Below are positions 6,014 to 6,177 of a stretch of 6,177 bases of DNA, in pieces. The notes under the pieces are model-generated. The model did no database searches and was not told the DNA's origin. It worked only from the letters and a program-made list of their open reading frames with translations. The position numbers and the translations under genes are program-made. The stretch is from an uncultured Allobaculum sp. (GTDB lineage Bacteria > Bacillota_I > Bacilli_A > Erysipelotrichales > Erysipelotrichaceae). Location: NCBI GenBank assembly GCA_948467695.1, contig CAOKFJ010000121.1, positions 1 through 6,177 on the forward strand, written 5' to 3'. Position 1 is the first letter of the stretch. Every line of letters begins with the position of its first letter.

Positions 6014-6177
6014 AATTCCGGATTCCCTTTCATCGCATAATGTTTATCGTACGACATTTGGGAGTGTGAAGCAGCTTCGTGCCTCTAATTGTTAGCACCA
6101 TTCGAATGCGAAAACTGTCAGCTGAAATTCCAGAAAATAACTGCCGAGTGCAGGATGATTGGAAGGATGAAAACAAT
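6014..6177. other. Right flank, no supported gene
   Basis: A minus-strand frame is open from the window edge to a TGA at 6030-6032 (48 codons), but its translation is Ser-rich and unremarkable. An ATG near the right edge (6155 or 6167) has no convincing ribosome binding site. No RNA gene, repeat or clear promoter was recognised. Confidence 0.4.

Noticed and set aside
6092..6110. TTAGCAC near a possible CIRCE (HrcA) element
   Set aside because: The second half GTGCTAA is absent at the required spacing.
1..6177. A wholly new type of system, CRISPR array, mobile element or RNA gene
   Set aside because: No spaced repeats, transposase or integrase motifs, terminal inverted repeats, tRNA-like folds or rRNA segments were seen; the coding content is a standard CUT1 transporter with its regulator.

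Overview
The window carries one complete carbohydrate-import locus of the kind found in Bacillota (Firmicutes). Four minus-strand genes encode a CUT1-type ABC sugar transporter: a lipoprotein binding protein, a MalF-type permease, a MalG-type permease and a MalK/MsmX-type ATPase. A LacI-family regulator is transcribed divergently on the plus strand. A Gram-positive, low-to-mid GC host is inferred from four things: a Cys-lipoprotein as the binding protein, strong GGAGG-type ribosome binding sites, a sequence matching the CcpA cre consensus, and a B. subtilis-like TTGACA/TATACT promoter. The roughly balanced base composition and the style of the regulator would fit a clade such as Erysipelotrichia or Clostridia, but I cannot fix the genus. 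Genes use TGG for Trp and have no internal TGA, so the standard bacterial code fits.

Layout from left to right. Bases 1-184 are a non-coding flank with a 17-bp tandem duplication and a probable terminator for the transporter operon. Next come the ATPase (185-1276) and a 174-bp gap that holds a strong hairpin and a perfect LacI-type palindrome. The MalG-like permease (1451-2302) overlaps the MalF-like permease (2277-3248) by 26 bp. The binding lipoprotein occupies 3291-4613. A 330-bp divergent control region (4614-4943) follows, then the LacI-family regulator (4944-5996) and a 181-bp right flank with no supported gene.

Inferred working of the locus: the lipoprotein captures a sugar or oligosaccharide outside the cell, the two permeases form the channel, and the ATPase drives import. 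The regulator probably binds five 12-bp repeats with consensus AACCGGTTACTT. Two of these lie just downstream of the predicted operon start and three lie upstream of the promoter, so they flank it and could allow DNA looping. The upstream set also covers the best candidate promoter of the regulator itself, which suggests autoregulation. A cre-consensus site next to the operon -35 box would add CcpA-mediated carbon control. The ATPase is set apart by the hairpin and a different palindrome, which suggests it may be controlled separately and might serve other transporters. No glycoside hydrolase or catabolic enzyme is present, so the substrate cannot be named. The transporter is an ordinary family; the most unusual part is the architecture of the control region.
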